A stretch of DNA of 64,000 nt, from the NCBI GenBank assembly GCA_019166125.1, contig JAHTBO010000003.1:128985-192984 (forward strand). Direction: 5' to 3'. The notes below the pieces were generated by a model. That model was not told the DNA's origin, made no database searches, and worked only from the letters and a program-made list of their open reading frames with translations. The DNA comes from Alcaligenaceae bacterium CGII-47 (GTDB lineage: Bacteria > Pseudomonadota > Gammaproteobacteria > Burkholderiales > Burkholderiaceae_B). Below, one piece after another: positions 45,244 through 56,437 of this stretch (position 1 is the first letter of the stretch; every line of letters starts with the position of its first letter). A program made the position numbers and the translations under genes.

Positions 45244-45807
45244 TCAGACCGCATTGACATCAGTGTCATCCAGATGACGTTGAGGCAGGAACAAGAGAAT
45301 ATCAGCCAATGGCCAAAGCGCACCGGTGATGAGCGCAGACCATAACCAGTCCCAGCCCCCCCACTCACCGTTTAACCAGGCACCCAATAGGCGTGCCACC
45401 CCCGCACCCACCACGAGGATAGGAATCATGTGTACCGTCTGCGTCCAGACACTAAAGTGTTGCAAACGCCGGTGTAACGCGACCGCACCATAGGCAACCA
45501 GCGTGTAGGACAAGGCATGCATACCAAGCAGGCCCGCATCATGCACATCCATTAATATCCCAAACCCAAAGGCGGATAGCAAGCCGACCCGACCTGGCTC
45601 ATGTAAACACCAAAAGGCCAGCACCAGCAGCAATAAATCTGGGGCCGGATACCACAGACGCCAGGGCAACAAAGAGAGCACCCAAATCAGCCCGATACTC
45701 GACCAGATGAATATCGGGCCTGATGGGTGTCGAAATGGCGCCGAATCGATTGGCTGCAAGGCCATCAGCGGAGAGCGGGGGCGTCGCGCCTGATCCTTAT
45801 TGCTCAT
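45244..45807 (-). CDS. mreD: Rod shape-determining protein MreD
   Basis: The 187-residue membrane protein has about five helices and the MreD landmarks PDLLLLVLAFW and FGFGILMDVHDAGLLGMHALSY (core ILMDVHDAG). The N-terminal 25 residues are hydrophilic. The ATG at 45807 has GGAGG upstream and overlaps the end of mreC by 11 bp; the same frame stays open to 46029 inside mreC, which is a shadow. MreD links MreC with the elongation machinery. Confidence 0.94.
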   Translation of the reverse strand: MSNKDQARRPRSPLMALQPIDSAPFRHPSGPIFIWSSIGLIWVLSLLPWRLWYPAPDLLLLVLAFWCLHEPGRVGLLSAFGFGILMDVHDAGLLGMHALSYTLVAYGAVALHRRLQHFSVWTQTVHMIPILVVGAGVARLLGAWLNGEWGGWDWLWSALITGALWPLADILLFLPQRHLDDTDVNAV

Positions 45808-46684
45808 GCCCTGCCTCCAAACGTGCTTGGTTCCCCTGTGTCGTGGACACATCCACCTGCAGTACCAGAAAATGCCGATAGCGCTCTGGGTGGGATAGGG
45901 GTTGTGCAATGGCCATGGCAAAACCGGTGCCGGGATCACGTTGAACTGACTCGACTTTGGCCACAGACAGACCCGCTGGAAACAAACCGCCGATACCACT
46001 GGTGACCAATGTATCACCTGATTGCACATCAGCGCCCGCCGTTAGATAACGAACCTCGAGCTTACCTACCTCATTACTACCAAAGGCAATCAGCCGAAGG
46101 CCGTTACGCAGCACCTGGACTGGTATCGAGGCCTGATCATCAATCAGCAAAGCCGCCTCAGACGTATACGGTGTCACACGAATAATCTGACCGACAACAC
46201 CGCCCTCGTCGATCACAGGCATACCCGGGGCGATTCCTGCATCAGATCCCTTATTAAAGACCAAGCGATGGCTAAATGCATTGGGTGGCACATAAAAAAC
46301 CTCGACCGCGATAGAGCGTTGCGAGATCTCCTCGGAAACATTCAACAGCCGTCTTAATTGCTGATTCTCGGCTGCCAACTGCGCAGCATGGGTGGAGAGC
46401 TGCGCCATCTCGATTTGCTGCCGGCGCAAAGCATCCTGCTCTGCACGCGCAAGCGTTGCCGCATTGGTCCAGCTATCCATGTATTCGATTAAATCGCGCG
46501 GGGCCAACGCCACGCGCTGAAACGGGTAAATGGCTGCTGATATAGCCTGTCGTAGCGGATTCAAGACTGTCGTCCACCCCGCATCCACCACCAAAAGGCT
46601 TAGAGACAGCAAGACGAGCAGACACAGACGGAACTCGGCACTCGGCCCGCGCTTAAAGAGTCTGAGAGTACCGTGTTCTCGCAT
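45797..46684 (-). CDS. mreC: Rod shape-determining protein MreC
   Basis: The 295-residue protein has an N-terminal membrane anchor (about 18-40), a coiled coil (about 75-115) and a periplasmic beta-rich domain with RLVFNKGSDAGIAPGMPVID, the GVVGQIIRV strand and TSGIGGLFPAGLSVAKV. It bridges MreBD and PBP2. It starts 14 bp after mreB and overlaps mreD. Confidence 0.95.
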   Translation of the reverse strand: MREHGTLRLFKRGPSAEFRLCLLVLLSLSLLVVDAGWTTVLNPLRQAISAAIYPFQRVALAPRDLIEYMDSWTNAATLARAEQDALRRQQIEMAQLSTHAAQLAAENQQLRRLLNVSEEISQRSIAVEVFYVPPNAFSHRLVFNKGSDAGIAPGMPVIDEGGVVGQIIRVTPYTSEAALLIDDQASIPVQVLRNGLRLIAFGSNEVGKLEVRYLTAGADVQSGDTLVTSGIGGLFPAGLSVAKVESVQRDPGTGFAMAIAQPLSHPERYRHFLVLQVDVSTTQGNQARLEAGHEQ

Positions 46685-46698
46685 TACGGTAGTCTAGC

Positions 46699-47981
<1,283 letters not shown>

Positions 47982-48290
47982 ATGGCACTCACCGAACAAG
48001 ACATCGGCCACCTCGCGCGGCTCGCAGGCCTACAGCTCTCATCGCAAGAGCAGCAATACACCAAGCAGGCGCTCTCGCGTATCCTCGGACTCATCGAGCA
48101 ATTACAGGCCGTCGACACCACTGGCATCGAGCCCATGGCGCACCCGTTAGCGGCGCACCTGCCTATCGCCCTGCGACTACGCGAGGACACCGCCACGGCC
48201 GGCCACACCCCTGATGAACGCGCCGCCCACCTGCGCAACGCGCCTGCCCAGCACGAGGGCCTTTTCCTCGTTCCCACTGTAATAGAGTAA
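47982..48290 (+). CDS. gatC: Asp-tRNA(Asn)/Glu-tRNA(Gln) amidotransferase subunit C
   Basis: The 102-residue GatC wraps around GatA and stabilises the GatCAB complex. The DIGHLARLAGLQLS start, the LIEQLQAVDTTGIEPMAHP middle and the C-terminal FLVPTVIE are family features. The gene is first in gatCAB; gatA follows after 3 bp. The presence of gatCAB implies indirect charging of tRNA(Asn) and/or tRNA(Gln). Confidence 0.95.
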   Translation: MALTEQDIGHLARLAGLQLSSQEQQYTKQALSRILGLIEQLQAVDTTGIEPMAHPLAAHLPIALRLREDTATAGHTPDERAAHLRNAPAQHEGLFLVPTVIE

Positions 48291-48293
48291 GCC

Positions 48294-49817
48294 ATGTCCT
48301 TGTTAGACGAATTCGACAGTATCCGGGCGCTATCGGATGCCTTACACGCACGCCGACTCAGTGCGCACGAGCTGACGACCAGCGCCTTGCAGGCCGCACG
48401 CGCCTACAGCGATCCAAACCTATTTTTACATATCGACGAGTCGCTCTCGCTTGCACAGGCCCAGGCGGCGGACGCCCTGCTAGCGGGCGGCCAGGCACCC
48501 GCACTCACTGGCATCCCGATTGCCCACAAGGACCTATTTGTAACCAGGGGCTGGCGTACAACTGCCGCCAGCCGAATGCTGGCTGATTACGTCAGTCCGT
48601 TCGACGCCACCGTCGTCGCACGCTTATCTGACGCGGGCGCTGTTTCATTGGGCAAGGTGAGCTGCGACGAGTTCGCCATGGGCTCGGGTAACGAGAACGC
48701 CGCATCCGGCCCGGTACAGAACCCCTGGGACCCAACAGTCGTACCAGGCGGCTCATCGGGCGGCTCTGCCGCTGCCGTCGCCGCGGGGCTGGTTTTAGGG
48801 GCAACGGGCACAGACACGGGCGGTTCGGTGCGCCAGCCCGCCGCACTTTGCGGCGTAAGCGGCATCAAGCCGACCTACGGGACGATCTCACGCTACGGCA
48901 TAATCGCTTACGCCTCCAGCCTCGACCAGGCCGGTCCGATCGCGCGCAGCGCCCGAGATTTATTATTGCTGCTGGATACCATGAGCGGTTTTGATCCCAT
49001 GGATTCCACCAGCCTTGAGACCTGCGACCAAGTACCGAACTTGCCTGGCCGCATTCAGGCGGCATTCGACCAGGCGGATGCGTATTTCAACACACAAGGC
49101 AGCCAGCCTCTGGCGGGACTGCGTATAGGCGTACCCAAGGAATTCTTTAACGCCGGACTATCTGATCAGGTTGCTCGGGCAACCGAGTCCGCGCTCAGGG
49201 TGTTTGAATCGCTCGGTGCGACACGCGTCTCTATCTCATTGCCGCGCACAGAGCTCGCCATCCCTACCTATTACGTTATTGCCCCCGCCGAGGCCTCAAG
49301 CAACCTATCACGTTACGACGGCGTACGCTACGGCTATCGTACCGAGCACTACACGGATTTGGCCGACATGACCAGCCGCTCGCGCACCGAGGGGTTTGGC
49401 GAAGAAGTCCGACGCCGTATTCTAGTCGGCACGTATGTGCTCTCGCATGGCTATTACGACGCCTATTATCTACAGGCCCAACGCGTACGCCGTATGATTG
49501 TCGATGACTTCCAAAAGGCCTTAGGCGGACAGTGCGATGTCATCATGGGCCCTGTCACGCCGAACGTCGCTCGCCCCATTGGGGATAATCGTCAGGATCC
49601 GATCGCCGATTGGTTGGCTGATATTTACACCTTGGGCGTAAGCCTGGCGGGGCTACCGGCCATGTCCATCCCTTGTGGCTTTAGCCACGGGACACATCCC
49701 TTGCCGATCGGACTACAAATCGTAGGTAATTATTTTGATGAAGGTCGACTGCTCGCCCTCGCTGATCGCTTTCAGCAGGCCACCGACTGGCATCAACGCA
49801 AACCAGGACAGCAATAA
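48294..49817 (+). CDS. gatA: Asp-tRNA(Asn)/Glu-tRNA(Gln) amidotransferase subunit A
   Basis: The 507-residue amidase releases ammonia from glutamine or asparagine. The Ser-cisSer-Lys triad is visible: Lys in [14 protein letters not shown], cis-Ser in [17 protein letters not shown], and nucleophile Ser in [16 protein letters not shown]. The later [11 protein letters not shown] and MGPVTPNVA segments are normal. Its stop codon shares a base with the gatB start. Confidence 0.96.
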   Translation: MSLLDEFDSIRALSDALHARRLSAHELTTSALQAARAYSDPNLFLHIDESLSLAQAQAADALLAGGQAPALTGIPIAHKDLFVTRGWRTTAASRMLADYVSPFDATVVARLSDAGAVSLGKVSCDEFAMGSGNENAASGPVQNPWDPTVVPGGSSGGSAAAVAAGLVLGATGTDTGGSVRQPAALCGVSGIKPTYGTISRYGIIAYASSLDQAGPIARSARDLLLLLDTMSGFDPMDSTSLETCDQVPNLPGRIQAAFDQADAYFNTQGSQPLAGLRIGVPKEFFNAGLSDQVARATESALRVFESLGATRVSISLPRTELAIPTYYVIAPAEASSNLSRYDGVRYGYRTEHYTDLADMTSRSRTEGFGEEVRRRILVGTYVLSHGYYDAYYLQAQRVRRMIVDDFQKALGGQCDVIMGPVTPNVARPIGDNRQDPIADWLADIYTLGVSLAGLPAMSIPCGFSHGTHPLPIGLQIVGNYFDEGRLLALADRFQQATDWHQRKPGQQ

Positions 49818-51274
49818 TGGAATGGGAAATTGTCATCGGGCTGGAAACGCACACCCAATTGTCGACCGCCTCCAAGATATTCTCGAGCAGCAGCACGCAG
49901 TTCGGCTCACTGCCCAATTCGCAAGCCAACGCCGTGGATATGGCCTTGCCCGGCACCCTGCCGGTCTTGAATCGCGGCGCAGTCGAGCGCGCGATCTGTC
50001 TGGGCCTGGCGGTCGGCGCAACGATTGCCAACCGCTCGGTCTTTGCCCGCAAAAATTATTTTTATCCTGATCTGCCCAAAAATTACCAAATTAGCCAGTT
50101 TGAACTGCCGATTGTAGTGGGCGGCTCACTCAGCTTTTTCGTGGACGAGCAGGAACGCACGATTCGACTCACCCGTGCACACCTCGAAGAAGACGCGGGT
50201 AAATCCCTGCATGAAAATTTTGTCGGGCCCCATGGCGAATCGTCGACAGGCATCGACCTGAATCGTGCCGGCACGCCGTTGCTAGAGATCGTATCCGAGC
50301 CCGAAATGCGTTCGGCCGCAGAAGCCGTCGCCTATGCGCGCACGCTACACAGCCTGGTCGTCTGGCTGGGGATCTGCGATGGCAATATGCAAGAAGGATC
50401 GTTTCGCGTAGACGCCAACGTGTCTGTGCGCCCCAAGGGCCAGGTGGAATTCGGCACCCGTTGCGAGATCAAGAACCTGAACTCCTTTCGGTTCATGGAG
50501 CGTGCGATTAACTATGAAGTGCAACGCCAGATTGAGCTGATTGAGGATGGTGGCACCGTCAGGCAAGAGACGCGCTTATATGATGCCGAGCGCGACGAGA
50601 CACGCACCATGCGCAGCAAAGAGGACTCCAACGACTACCGCTATTTCCCTGATCCTGACCTCCCCCCTCTTATGGTGACAGACGAATGGATCGAGCAGGT
50701 ACGTCAAACCATGCCCGAGCTGCCGGCACAAAAGCGCACACGTTTTGAACGAGACATGGCGCTAACCGGTTACGATGCCGCACAACTGACCATGCATCGG
50801 CACGTTGCGGATTACTTTGAGGCGGTCTGCGCAGCCTTGCCTACGGGACAGGCCAAGCTCGCAGCCAACTGGATTCTGGGTGAGCTCTCTGCAGCACTGA
50901 ATCGCGAGACCCTCGATATCAGCCAGTCGCCCGTGAATGCACCCCAGCTCGGTGCCCTGATAGTGCGGATTGCCGACGGCACAATCTCGAACAAAATCGC
51001 ACGTGATGTATTTGCCGCAATGTGGACGGGCGAACATAGCGGAAGCGCCGATGCCATCATTGAGGCGCGCGGCCTCAAGCAAATAAGCGATACCGGTGCC
51101 ATTAGCGCCATGATCGACCAAGTACTGGCAGCTCATCCCGAGATCGTCGAGGAGTACCGAGCAGGCAAGCAAAAAGCTTTTAACTCTCTGGTCGGCCAGA
51201 TCATGAAGGCAGGGCGCGGCAAGGCCAATCCCCAACAGGTTACCGCTTTGCTCAAGGCCAAGCTTGAAGCCTGA
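49817..51274 (+). CDS. gatB: Asp-tRNA(Asn)/Glu-tRNA(Gln) amidotransferase subunit B
   Basis: The 485-residue subunit binds the misacylated tRNA and phosphorylates its carboxylate with ATP. Landmarks are [47 protein letters not shown] (core [10 protein letters not shown]), [10 protein letters not shown]-like [24 protein letters not shown] and the C-terminal YqeY-like tail with [18 protein letters not shown]. It ends 18 bp before the convergent pyrE. Confidence 0.96.
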   Translation: MEWEIVIGLETHTQLSTASKIFSSSSTQFGSLPNSQANAVDMALPGTLPVLNRGAVERAICLGLAVGATIANRSVFARKNYFYPDLPKNYQISQFELPIVVGGSLSFFVDEQERTIRLTRAHLEEDAGKSLHENFVGPHGESSTGIDLNRAGTPLLEIVSEPEMRSAAEAVAYARTLHSLVVWLGICDGNMQEGSFRVDANVSVRPKGQVEFGTRCEIKNLNSFRFMERAINYEVQRQIELIEDGGTVRQETRLYDAERDETRTMRSKEDSNDYRYFPDPDLPPLMVTDEWIEQVRQTMPELPAQKRTRFERDMALTGYDAAQLTMHRHVADYFEAVCAALPTGQAKLAANWILGELSAALNRETLDISQSPVNAPQLGALIVRIADGTISNKIARDVFAAMWTGEHSGSADAIIEARGLKQISDTGAISAMIDQVLAAHPEIVEEYRAGKQKAFNSLVGQIMKAGRGKANPQQVTALLKAKLEA

Positions 51275-51292
51275 GCCTTAAGCCCGCCCAAT

Positions 51293-51961
51293 CTAAATGC
51301 CATAACGCTGCCGATACGCAGCCACCGCGTCGCGGTGCGCTGCGAGACTGGGATCATCGGCCAATACCGCCATAATGTCTGACAGCGTGGCAATGCTGAT
51401 GACGGGAATCCCGTAAGTTTGCTCAACATCCTGCACGGCGGAATGAGCGGACAAGGCCGCATCGGCGCCCGCACGCTCCATTCGATCCAATGCGATCAAT
51501 ACGGCAGCTGGCTGTGCACCCGCCTGGCGAATAATCCTTACTGACTCGCGCACGGACGTCCCTGCCGTGATCACATCGTCGATAATCACGACACGCCCGT
51601 GTAGAGGCGCGCCCACCAACATGCCACCTTCGCCGTGATCTTTGGTCTCCTTGCGGTTAAACGCGAACGGCACGTCTGCTGCACTGCGCGCGGGATGCGC
51701 AGCCAGCGCCATCGACGTCGCCGTCGCCAATGCAATACCCTTATAGGCTGGGCCAAACAACATATCGAAGGGCAAGCCCGCATCGACCAGAGCCTGAGCA
51801 TAAAACCGTGCCAGACGATCAATCGAAGCGCCGCTATTGAATAGGCCCGCATTAAAAAAATACGGACTCATGCGTCCCGATTTAACCTTGAATTCACCGA
51901 ACTTCAGCACGCCTTGCGCCAGGGCAAAGCGCACAAACTCTATCGATAGGCTGTTCGCCAT
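51293..51961 (-). CDS. pyrE: Orotate phosphoribosyltransferase
   Basis: PyrE joins orotate with PRPP to make OMP in pyrimidine synthesis. The 222-residue protein has the N-terminal [16 protein letters not shown] block, the [18 protein letters not shown] substrate loop, [13 protein letters not shown] flexible loop and the PRPP motif [13 protein letters not shown]. It is divergent from the dioxygenase gene and lies near exonuclease III, a neighbourhood seen in related genomes. Confidence 0.96.
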   Translation of the reverse strand: MANSLSIEFVRFALAQGVLKFGEFKVKSGRMSPYFFNAGLFNSGASIDRLARFYAQALVDAGLPFDMLFGPAYKGIALATATSMALAAHPARSAADVPFAFNRKETKDHGEGGMLVGAPLHGRVVIIDDVITAGTSVRESVRIIRQAGAQPAAVLIALDRMERAGADAALSAHSAVQDVEQTYGIPVISIATLSDIMAVLADDPSLAAHRDAVAAYRQRYGI

Positions 51962-52101
51962 TGCTACACTCGTCTATTATTGGAAAAATATTATTATCGG
52001 CTAAATACGCATCCTGGACGTCTGGGACTGACGATTTAGCTAAGGACATCACTATGACATGCGACGTCTTGCTAAGCCACGACAAGGCAACCTAAGACAC
52101 C

Positions 52102-52899
52102 ATGAAACAGCCTGTCTATTTCGTCTCCCACGGCGGGGGGCCTTGGCCTTGGATGATTGAAGCGCAGCGCTCGTATGCCGCGCTGACAGCGGCGCTGCGC
52201 GCCATCCCCACCACCCTGCCCCAGCCGCCTGATGCCATTCTCATGGTATCGGCACACTGGGAAACCCGAGGTGGCCTCGCGCTAGGTAGCCACCCAAATC
52301 CAGGGATGGTTTATGACTATTCCGGATTCCCTGCCCATACCTATGAAATTCGCTATCCGGCACCTGGCGCCCCGTGGCTGGCTCAGCGCGCCGCCGAGCT
52401 GCTCGATGCGCAGGGCATTACCACCACCCTGGATCCCGAACGCGGCTATGATCACGGCGCATTTGTGCCAGCCTATGTCATCGCCCCCAAGGCAGATATC
52501 CCAATGGTGCAACTGTCAATTGATGCTGACTACGATCCAGCACAACACCTCGCCATGGGTGCCGCCCTCGCATCACTACGCGATGAAAACATCCTTATTA
52601 TCGGCAGCGGCCTGAGTTATCACAACCTACGCATGCTGGGTCCGGATGGCCGCATCCCTTCGGCTCAATTCGATGCCTGGCTACAGGCTGTGGTGGTCGA
52701 TGGGCCGGTGAGCGCGCGCCAGGCCCACCTGATGAGCTGGGAGCAAGCACCGGCTGCACGGTTGGCACATACGCGTGAGGATCACCTAATGCCCCTGCAT
52801 GTGGCCATCGGCGCGGCCGGCGAGGATCTGGCCACTTGTTTTCACCATGAGTCCGATGCATTTGGCGGCATCACCGTATCAAGCTTTCGCTTCGCATAA
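52102..52899 (+). CDS. LigB/DODA-type extradiol dioxygenase family protein
   Basis: The 265-residue protein belongs to class III extradiol ring-cleavage dioxygenases (YgiD/DODA group). Probable metal ligands are H10 in FVSHGGGPWPW, the His in VSAHWETRG (about 53) and the His in GYDHGAFVPAY (about 118), with a further conserved His near YHNLR. The E. coli relative YgiD opens the ring of L-DOPA-like catechols, but many members have unknown substrates. The ribosome site is weak. It is divergent from pyrE with a 140-bp gap in which no clear promoter is seen. Confidence 0.88.
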   Translation: MKQPVYFVSHGGGPWPWMIEAQRSYAALTAALRAIPTTLPQPPDAILMVSAHWETRGGLALGSHPNPGMVYDYSGFPAHTYEIRYPAPGAPWLAQRAAELLDAQGITTTLDPERGYDHGAFVPAYVIAPKADIPMVQLSIDADYDPAQHLAMGAALASLRDENILIIGSGLSYHNLRMLGPDGRIPSAQFDAWLQAVVVDGPVSARQAHLMSWEQAPAARLAHTREDHLMPLHVAIGAAGEDLATCFHHESDAFGGITVSSFRFA

Positions 52900-52954
52900 G
52901 CTCCTCTTTGTCGTTCGGGTTACAGTGCAGACTTGAACCCTTAAGGAGCCCGCT

Positions 52955-53749
52955 GTGCTGCGCGTCACGTCTCTCAATGTCAATGGTATCCGGTCAGCCT
53001 TTCGCAAAGATTTTTCTGGATGGCTAGACGCCCAGCGCCCCGATATCGTGTGCATGCAAGAGATCAAGATCCAGAATGCGGATCTGGTCGACGAACTTCG
53101 TCATCCCGACGGCTATACCGGGCATTTTCATCATGCCGAAAAAAAAGGCTATAGCGGCGTTGGCCTCTACCTCGCCCAACCCGCGCAGACAGTCAGCCTG
53201 GGCATGAGCTGCCCAGAGTTTGACGCTGAAGGCCGTATCCTACGTGCCGACTGGGAGGGCTTGAGCATTATCAGCGCCTATTTGCCCTCGGGTTCCAGCG
53301 GCGACGAACGTCAAGGCGCAAAGTATCGATTTCTTGATCATTTTGAGGGCTGGCTAAATGGCCTGATGAACGAGCACCGTCGCACAGGCCGTGAATTCAT
53401 CATCTGCGGCGACTGGAATATAGCCCACCATGAAATTGACCTGAAAAACTGGAAAGGCAACCTGAAAAATTCCGGCTTTCTACCCGAGGAGCGTGCCTGG
53501 ATGACCAAGGTACTAAGCCAAATGGGCTGGGCCGACGTCTATAGACAGCTGCACCCGGACACGACCGGCGAGGCCTATACTTGGTGGAGTAATCGCGGCC
53601 AAGCCTGGGCCAAGAACGTCGGTTGGCGTATCGATTATCACATCACGACACCAGGGATTGCCAGCAAGGCGTTGAATGCATCCGTGTACAAAGACCAACG
53701 GTTCAGCGATCATGCGCCGTTAACCGTGGACTACGATTTCATCTTATAG
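52955..53749 (+). CDS. xthA: Exodeoxyribonuclease III
   Basis: The 264-residue endonuclease/exonuclease/phosphatase enzyme repairs abasic sites. It has SLNVNGIRSA at the N-terminus, metal-binding Glu in CMQEIKIQ, the catalytic GDWNIAHHEIDLKN block, WWSNRGQAWAKNVGWRIDYH and C-terminal FSDHAPLTVDYDF with the active-site His. The start is GTG at 52955, preceded by AAGGAG at 52943-52948. It is 55 bp downstream of the dioxygenase gene. Confidence 0.95.
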   Translation: MLRVTSLNVNGIRSAFRKDFSGWLDAQRPDIVCMQEIKIQNADLVDELRHPDGYTGHFHHAEKKGYSGVGLYLAQPAQTVSLGMSCPEFDAEGRILRADWEGLSIISAYLPSGSSGDERQGAKYRFLDHFEGWLNGLMNEHRRTGREFIICGDWNIAHHEIDLKNWKGNLKNSGFLPEERAWMTKVLSQMGWADVYRQLHPDTTGEAYTWWSNRGQAWAKNVGWRIDYHITTPGIASKALNASVYKDQRFSDHAPLTVDYDFIL

Positions 53750-53854
53750 AAGGTGGATAGCCCGGCCGACTTTATCATTCCATCACACGCGTCCTGTTCG
53801 TAGATAGCAGGTATTGGGGTATGCTATTGGGCTCAATTATAAGGAGTACACCTC

Positions 53855-54136
53855 ATGGCCCAAGCCACTGCTCGTCATATCCTGGTTTCCACCGAAGAAA
53901 AGTGCAATGAACTCAAAACCGCTATTGAAGAGGGTGCTGATTTTGCCCAAGTTGCAAAAGACAATTCCAGCTGCCCATCTAGCCGTCAAGGCGGCGATCT
54001 GGGCTCGTTTGGCCCTGGCCAGATGGTACGGGAATTCGACGAAGTCGTGTTCAGTGCACCGATCAACGTCGTACAAGGCCCGGTGAAAACGCAGTTTGGC
54101 TATCACCTGCTTGAGGTGACCAGCCGCCAGGACTGA
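53855..54136 (+). CDS. ppiC: Parvulin-type peptidyl-prolyl cis-trans isomerase
   Basis: The 93-residue protein is a stand-alone parvulin domain without signal peptide or anchor, so it is probably cytosolic like E. coli PpiC (93 residues). Landmarks are ARHILVSTEEKCNEL, SSCPSSRQGGDLGSFGPGQMV (core GGDLGSFGPGQMV) and FGYHLLEVTSRQ. AAGGAG precedes the ATG. A weak promoter TTCGTA-17-TATGCT (53797-53825) lies upstream. A 12-bp hairpin follows immediately, suggesting a single-gene transcript. Confidence 0.94.
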   Translation: MAQATARHILVSTEEKCNELKTAIEEGADFAQVAKDNSSCPSSRQGGDLGSFGPGQMVREFDEVVFSAPINVVQGPVKTQFGYHLLEVTSRQD

Positions 54137-54141
54137 GCACC

Positions 54142-54174
54142 ATACAGCCGCAGTATGAAATGCTGCGGCTGTAT
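54142..54174. terminator. Perfect 12-bp hairpin after ppiC
   Basis: ATACAGCCGCAG (54142-54153) and CTGCGGCTGTAT (54163-54174) form a perfect stem with a 9-nt loop, 5 bp after the ppiC stop codon and 45 bp from the end of the convergent YjfB-like gene. It has no T-run but could serve both converging transcripts. Confidence 0.65.
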
Positions 54175-54219
54175 GCCCCGATACGGCTACCAGATCGATA
54201 TCGTATTAACTGAAAACGC

Positions 54220-54414
54220 CTAGGCGGTCACGTGTAACTGCGTCCCGACCGAACCAACGGTGGCGAGCTTAGGCATGGAGTCCACGAGACTGGTAATCGT
54301 CTGCGCCTGGCTGTCGAGCACTTTACGTAGCAACACATTCTGCTGATTTTCAGCAAGCGCAGCGCCCTTAAAGGCCAATGCCGCACTGACGGTCCCTTCA
54401 ACAGACATATCCAT
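54220..54414 (-). CDS. Small YjfB-like putative motility protein
   Basis: The 64-residue protein is mostly one long amphipathic helix region (about 6-50: SVEGTVSAALAFKGAALAEN then QQNVLLRKVLDSQAQTI) with a C-terminal VGTQLHVTA tail. This resembles the YjfB_motility family, short proteins found near flagellar or chemotaxis genes with unknown biochemical role. AGGAAT precedes the ATG. It stands alone, with no flagellar gene in the window. A short TAAGCT-gt-AGCTTA dyad (54441-54454) lies just upstream. Confidence 0.7.
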   Translation of the reverse strand: MDMSVEGTVSAALAFKGAALAENQQNVLLRKVLDSQAQTITSLVDSMPKLATVGSVGTQLHVTA

Positions 54415-54520
54415 AATTATTCCTGTAATGGGTGGTGAACTAAGCTGTAGCTTAACCTGAAGGTCGCGTCCTGTCGATCACACAACAAGCGGTATGGTCC
54501 CCTCTAGCATCCGATGTGGG

Positions 54521-55531
54521 CTAGCTCTGTAGCGCAACCGCTGCCGCTTGCTTGCGGTCCGCGAGTCGTGCGTAATTCTGAGCCATGACTGCGCAGACCA
54601 TTAGCTGAATCTGATGGAAGATCATCAACGGCAAAAGCGCTGGCCCAATGGCTGCAGCACTGAACAGCACCTGAGCCATCGGCACACCCGTTGCCATGCT
54701 CTTTTTGGAGCCACAGAACACAATCGTGATCTCATCCTCGCGACTGAATCCCAGCCGTCGAGCGCTCCAGGTATTGAGCACCAGCACGAGGGCCAGCAAT
54801 AGACAGCAAACAACCGTCAGAATGAGCAAGGCGCTGGGCGGTACCGCCTGCCACAAGCCGCCGATCACCGAGGCACTGAATGCGGTATATACCACCAGCA
54901 AGATTGAGCTCTGATCGACGATGACGACGTGCCGACGGTGCCGATCCATCCAGCGACCAAGCACTGGACGCATTAGATGGCCCACCACGAAAGGGAGCAG
55001 TATCTGGATACTGATTGCCCCAATGGCATGCATCATGGAGGCGCCTCCCATGGCCTGAGTATCCGCCTTGAGGAGCCAATCGAGGAGCATCGGCGTGAGC
55101 ACGATGCCGATAATACTAGAGGCCGATGCCGCGCATACCGCCGCTGGCACGTTCCCACGGGCAATAGAAGTAAAGGCGATGGCTGACTGTACCGTACCGG
55201 GTAACACGCACAGGTAGAGCACGCCGATATAGAGTGGCTCGCCTAATAAAGGCAAAAGAACCGGCCGAAGAGCCCATCCCAGTGCGGGAAAAATCACGAA
55301 TGTCCAGATGAACACCAAGCCGTGCAATCGCCAATGTGTGGCTCCGGCAATAATCGCCTCGCGTGATAGCTTGGCGCCATGCAGAAAAAACAATAAGGCA
55401 ATCGCAGCAGCCGTGAGCCGATCGAAAAATACTGCGCCCTGACCATGCGCGGGTAAAACCGTGGCGGCCGTAACGACCGCAATCAGAATCAGGGTAAATC
55501 TATCGAACAGCAAACGTAATTTCGACAACAT
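54521..55531 (-). CDS. Bile acid:sodium symporter-like transporter
   Basis: The 336-residue membrane protein has about nine to ten helices and fits the SBF-like group (YfeH type) of the bile-acid/arsenite/riboflavin transporter superfamily. Landmarks are AIALLFFLHGAKLSREAII, VLPGTVQSAIAFTSIARGNVPAAVCAAS (core AFTSIARGN) and FCGSKKSMATGVPMAQVLF, the last being a conserved crossover-region motif. Substrate cannot be read. It is divergent from an AraC-type regulator across 114 bp, which probably controls it. Confidence 0.88.
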   Translation of the reverse strand: MLSKLRLLFDRFTLILIAVVTAATVLPAHGQGAVFFDRLTAAAIALLFFLHGAKLSREAIIAGATHWRLHGLVFIWTFVIFPALGWALRPVLLPLLGEPLYIGVLYLCVLPGTVQSAIAFTSIARGNVPAAVCAASASSIIGIVLTPMLLDWLLKADTQAMGGASMMHAIGAISIQILLPFVVGHLMRPVLGRWMDRHRRHVVIVDQSSILLVVYTAFSASVIGGLWQAVPPSALLILTVVCCLLLALVLVLNTWSARRLGFSREDEITIVFCGSKKSMATGVPMAQVLFSAAAIGPALLPLMIFHQIQLMVCAVMAQNYARLADRKQAAAVALQS

Positions 55532-55645
55532 AAGGTTTGGGACTCTCCGGCGGTTCCGGGGCTCTCGAGGTGTAAGTTAAACTGAATCCAAAATAATGTT
55601 TGGCGCTAAACAGAGGCGCATTGTTTCCTAACGGACATCACCGCA

Positions 55646-56422
55646 ATGGCTATTGATCCCCTTAAACATCTGCCTATTCTGCCGCGCCCCGTATATGGTT
55701 CTGCCCAAGCATTACCCAATCAGGCTCTCAGCTACCGCCATCAGCACGACTGGGCACAACTTTCTTATGCGCCACATGGCTTTTTGCATATCGACACGGA
55801 TCGAGCGCGCTTTGTCGCACTGCCACAGCGTGCCATCTGGATTCCTCCAGGTTTATCCCACAGCGTCAAAAGCACCACTGACACGGTTATCCGTAGTTTA
55901 TACCTGGACACACGCGCGATTGCCCTGAACTGGACGGAATGCCGTGTACTCGTCATCCAGCCCCTGCTGCACGAGTTGATTCTTACGTTCAGCACGCTGC
56001 CGATCGAGTACGACGAAAGCGGCCCCCAAGGCCGTCTGGTGCAAGTACTGATCGACCAACTCGCCGATGCACCCGATGTTGACACGGTCCTGCCCTGGCC
56101 GACGGACAAACGCCTGCTCAGGGTCTGCCAAGACCAACAACAATACCCCGATACAAACAAAACACTCTTGAAGTATAGCCAGGAGTTAGGGATATCGGAT
56201 AAAACGTTAAGCCGCCTATTTCTGCAGCAAACAGGCCTGAGCTTCAGACAGTGGCGCCAACGCTCCCGGCTGCTCGCCGCCCTGCCCATGCTCGAGCGCG
56301 GCGAACGCATCACTGATGTGGCGATCGCCTGTGGCTACGAGAGCCTATCCTCATTTATCGCAACCTTTCGTGAGGCAATGGGCATTACGCCTCGGGCCTT
56401 TGCCTTGGCAAGCGTCCGCTGA
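55646..56422 (+). CDS. AraC-family transcriptional regulator
   Basis: The 258-residue protein has an N-terminal cupin-like sensing domain (about 10-90, with WAQLSYAPHGFLHI and PQRAIWIPPGLSHSV) and a C-terminal pair of helix-turn-helix motifs (about 160-255). Landmarks are ELGISDKTLSRLFLQQTGLSFRQW and DVAIACGYESLSSFIATFREAMG, given here as family cores LSRLFLQQTGLSF and YESLSSFIATF. It is divergent from the SBF-like transporter gene, its likely target. It is convergent with ampG across 15 bp. Confidence 0.92.
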   Translation: MAIDPLKHLPILPRPVYGSAQALPNQALSYRHQHDWAQLSYAPHGFLHIDTDRARFVALPQRAIWIPPGLSHSVKSTTDTVIRSLYLDTRAIALNWTECRVLVIQPLLHELILTFSTLPIEYDESGPQGRLVQVLIDQLADAPDVDTVLPWPTDKRLLRVCQDQQQYPDTNKTLLKYSQELGISDKTLSRLFLQQTGLSFRQWRQRSRLLAALPMLERGERITDVAIACGYESLSSFIATFREAMGITPRAFALASVR

Positions 56423-56437
56423 CAGCTGTTGGGCAGG

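Noticed and set aside
45808-46029. N-terminal extension of mreD
   Set aside because: It overlaps mreC in another frame; the GGAGG-led ATG at 45807 gives the normal MreD start.
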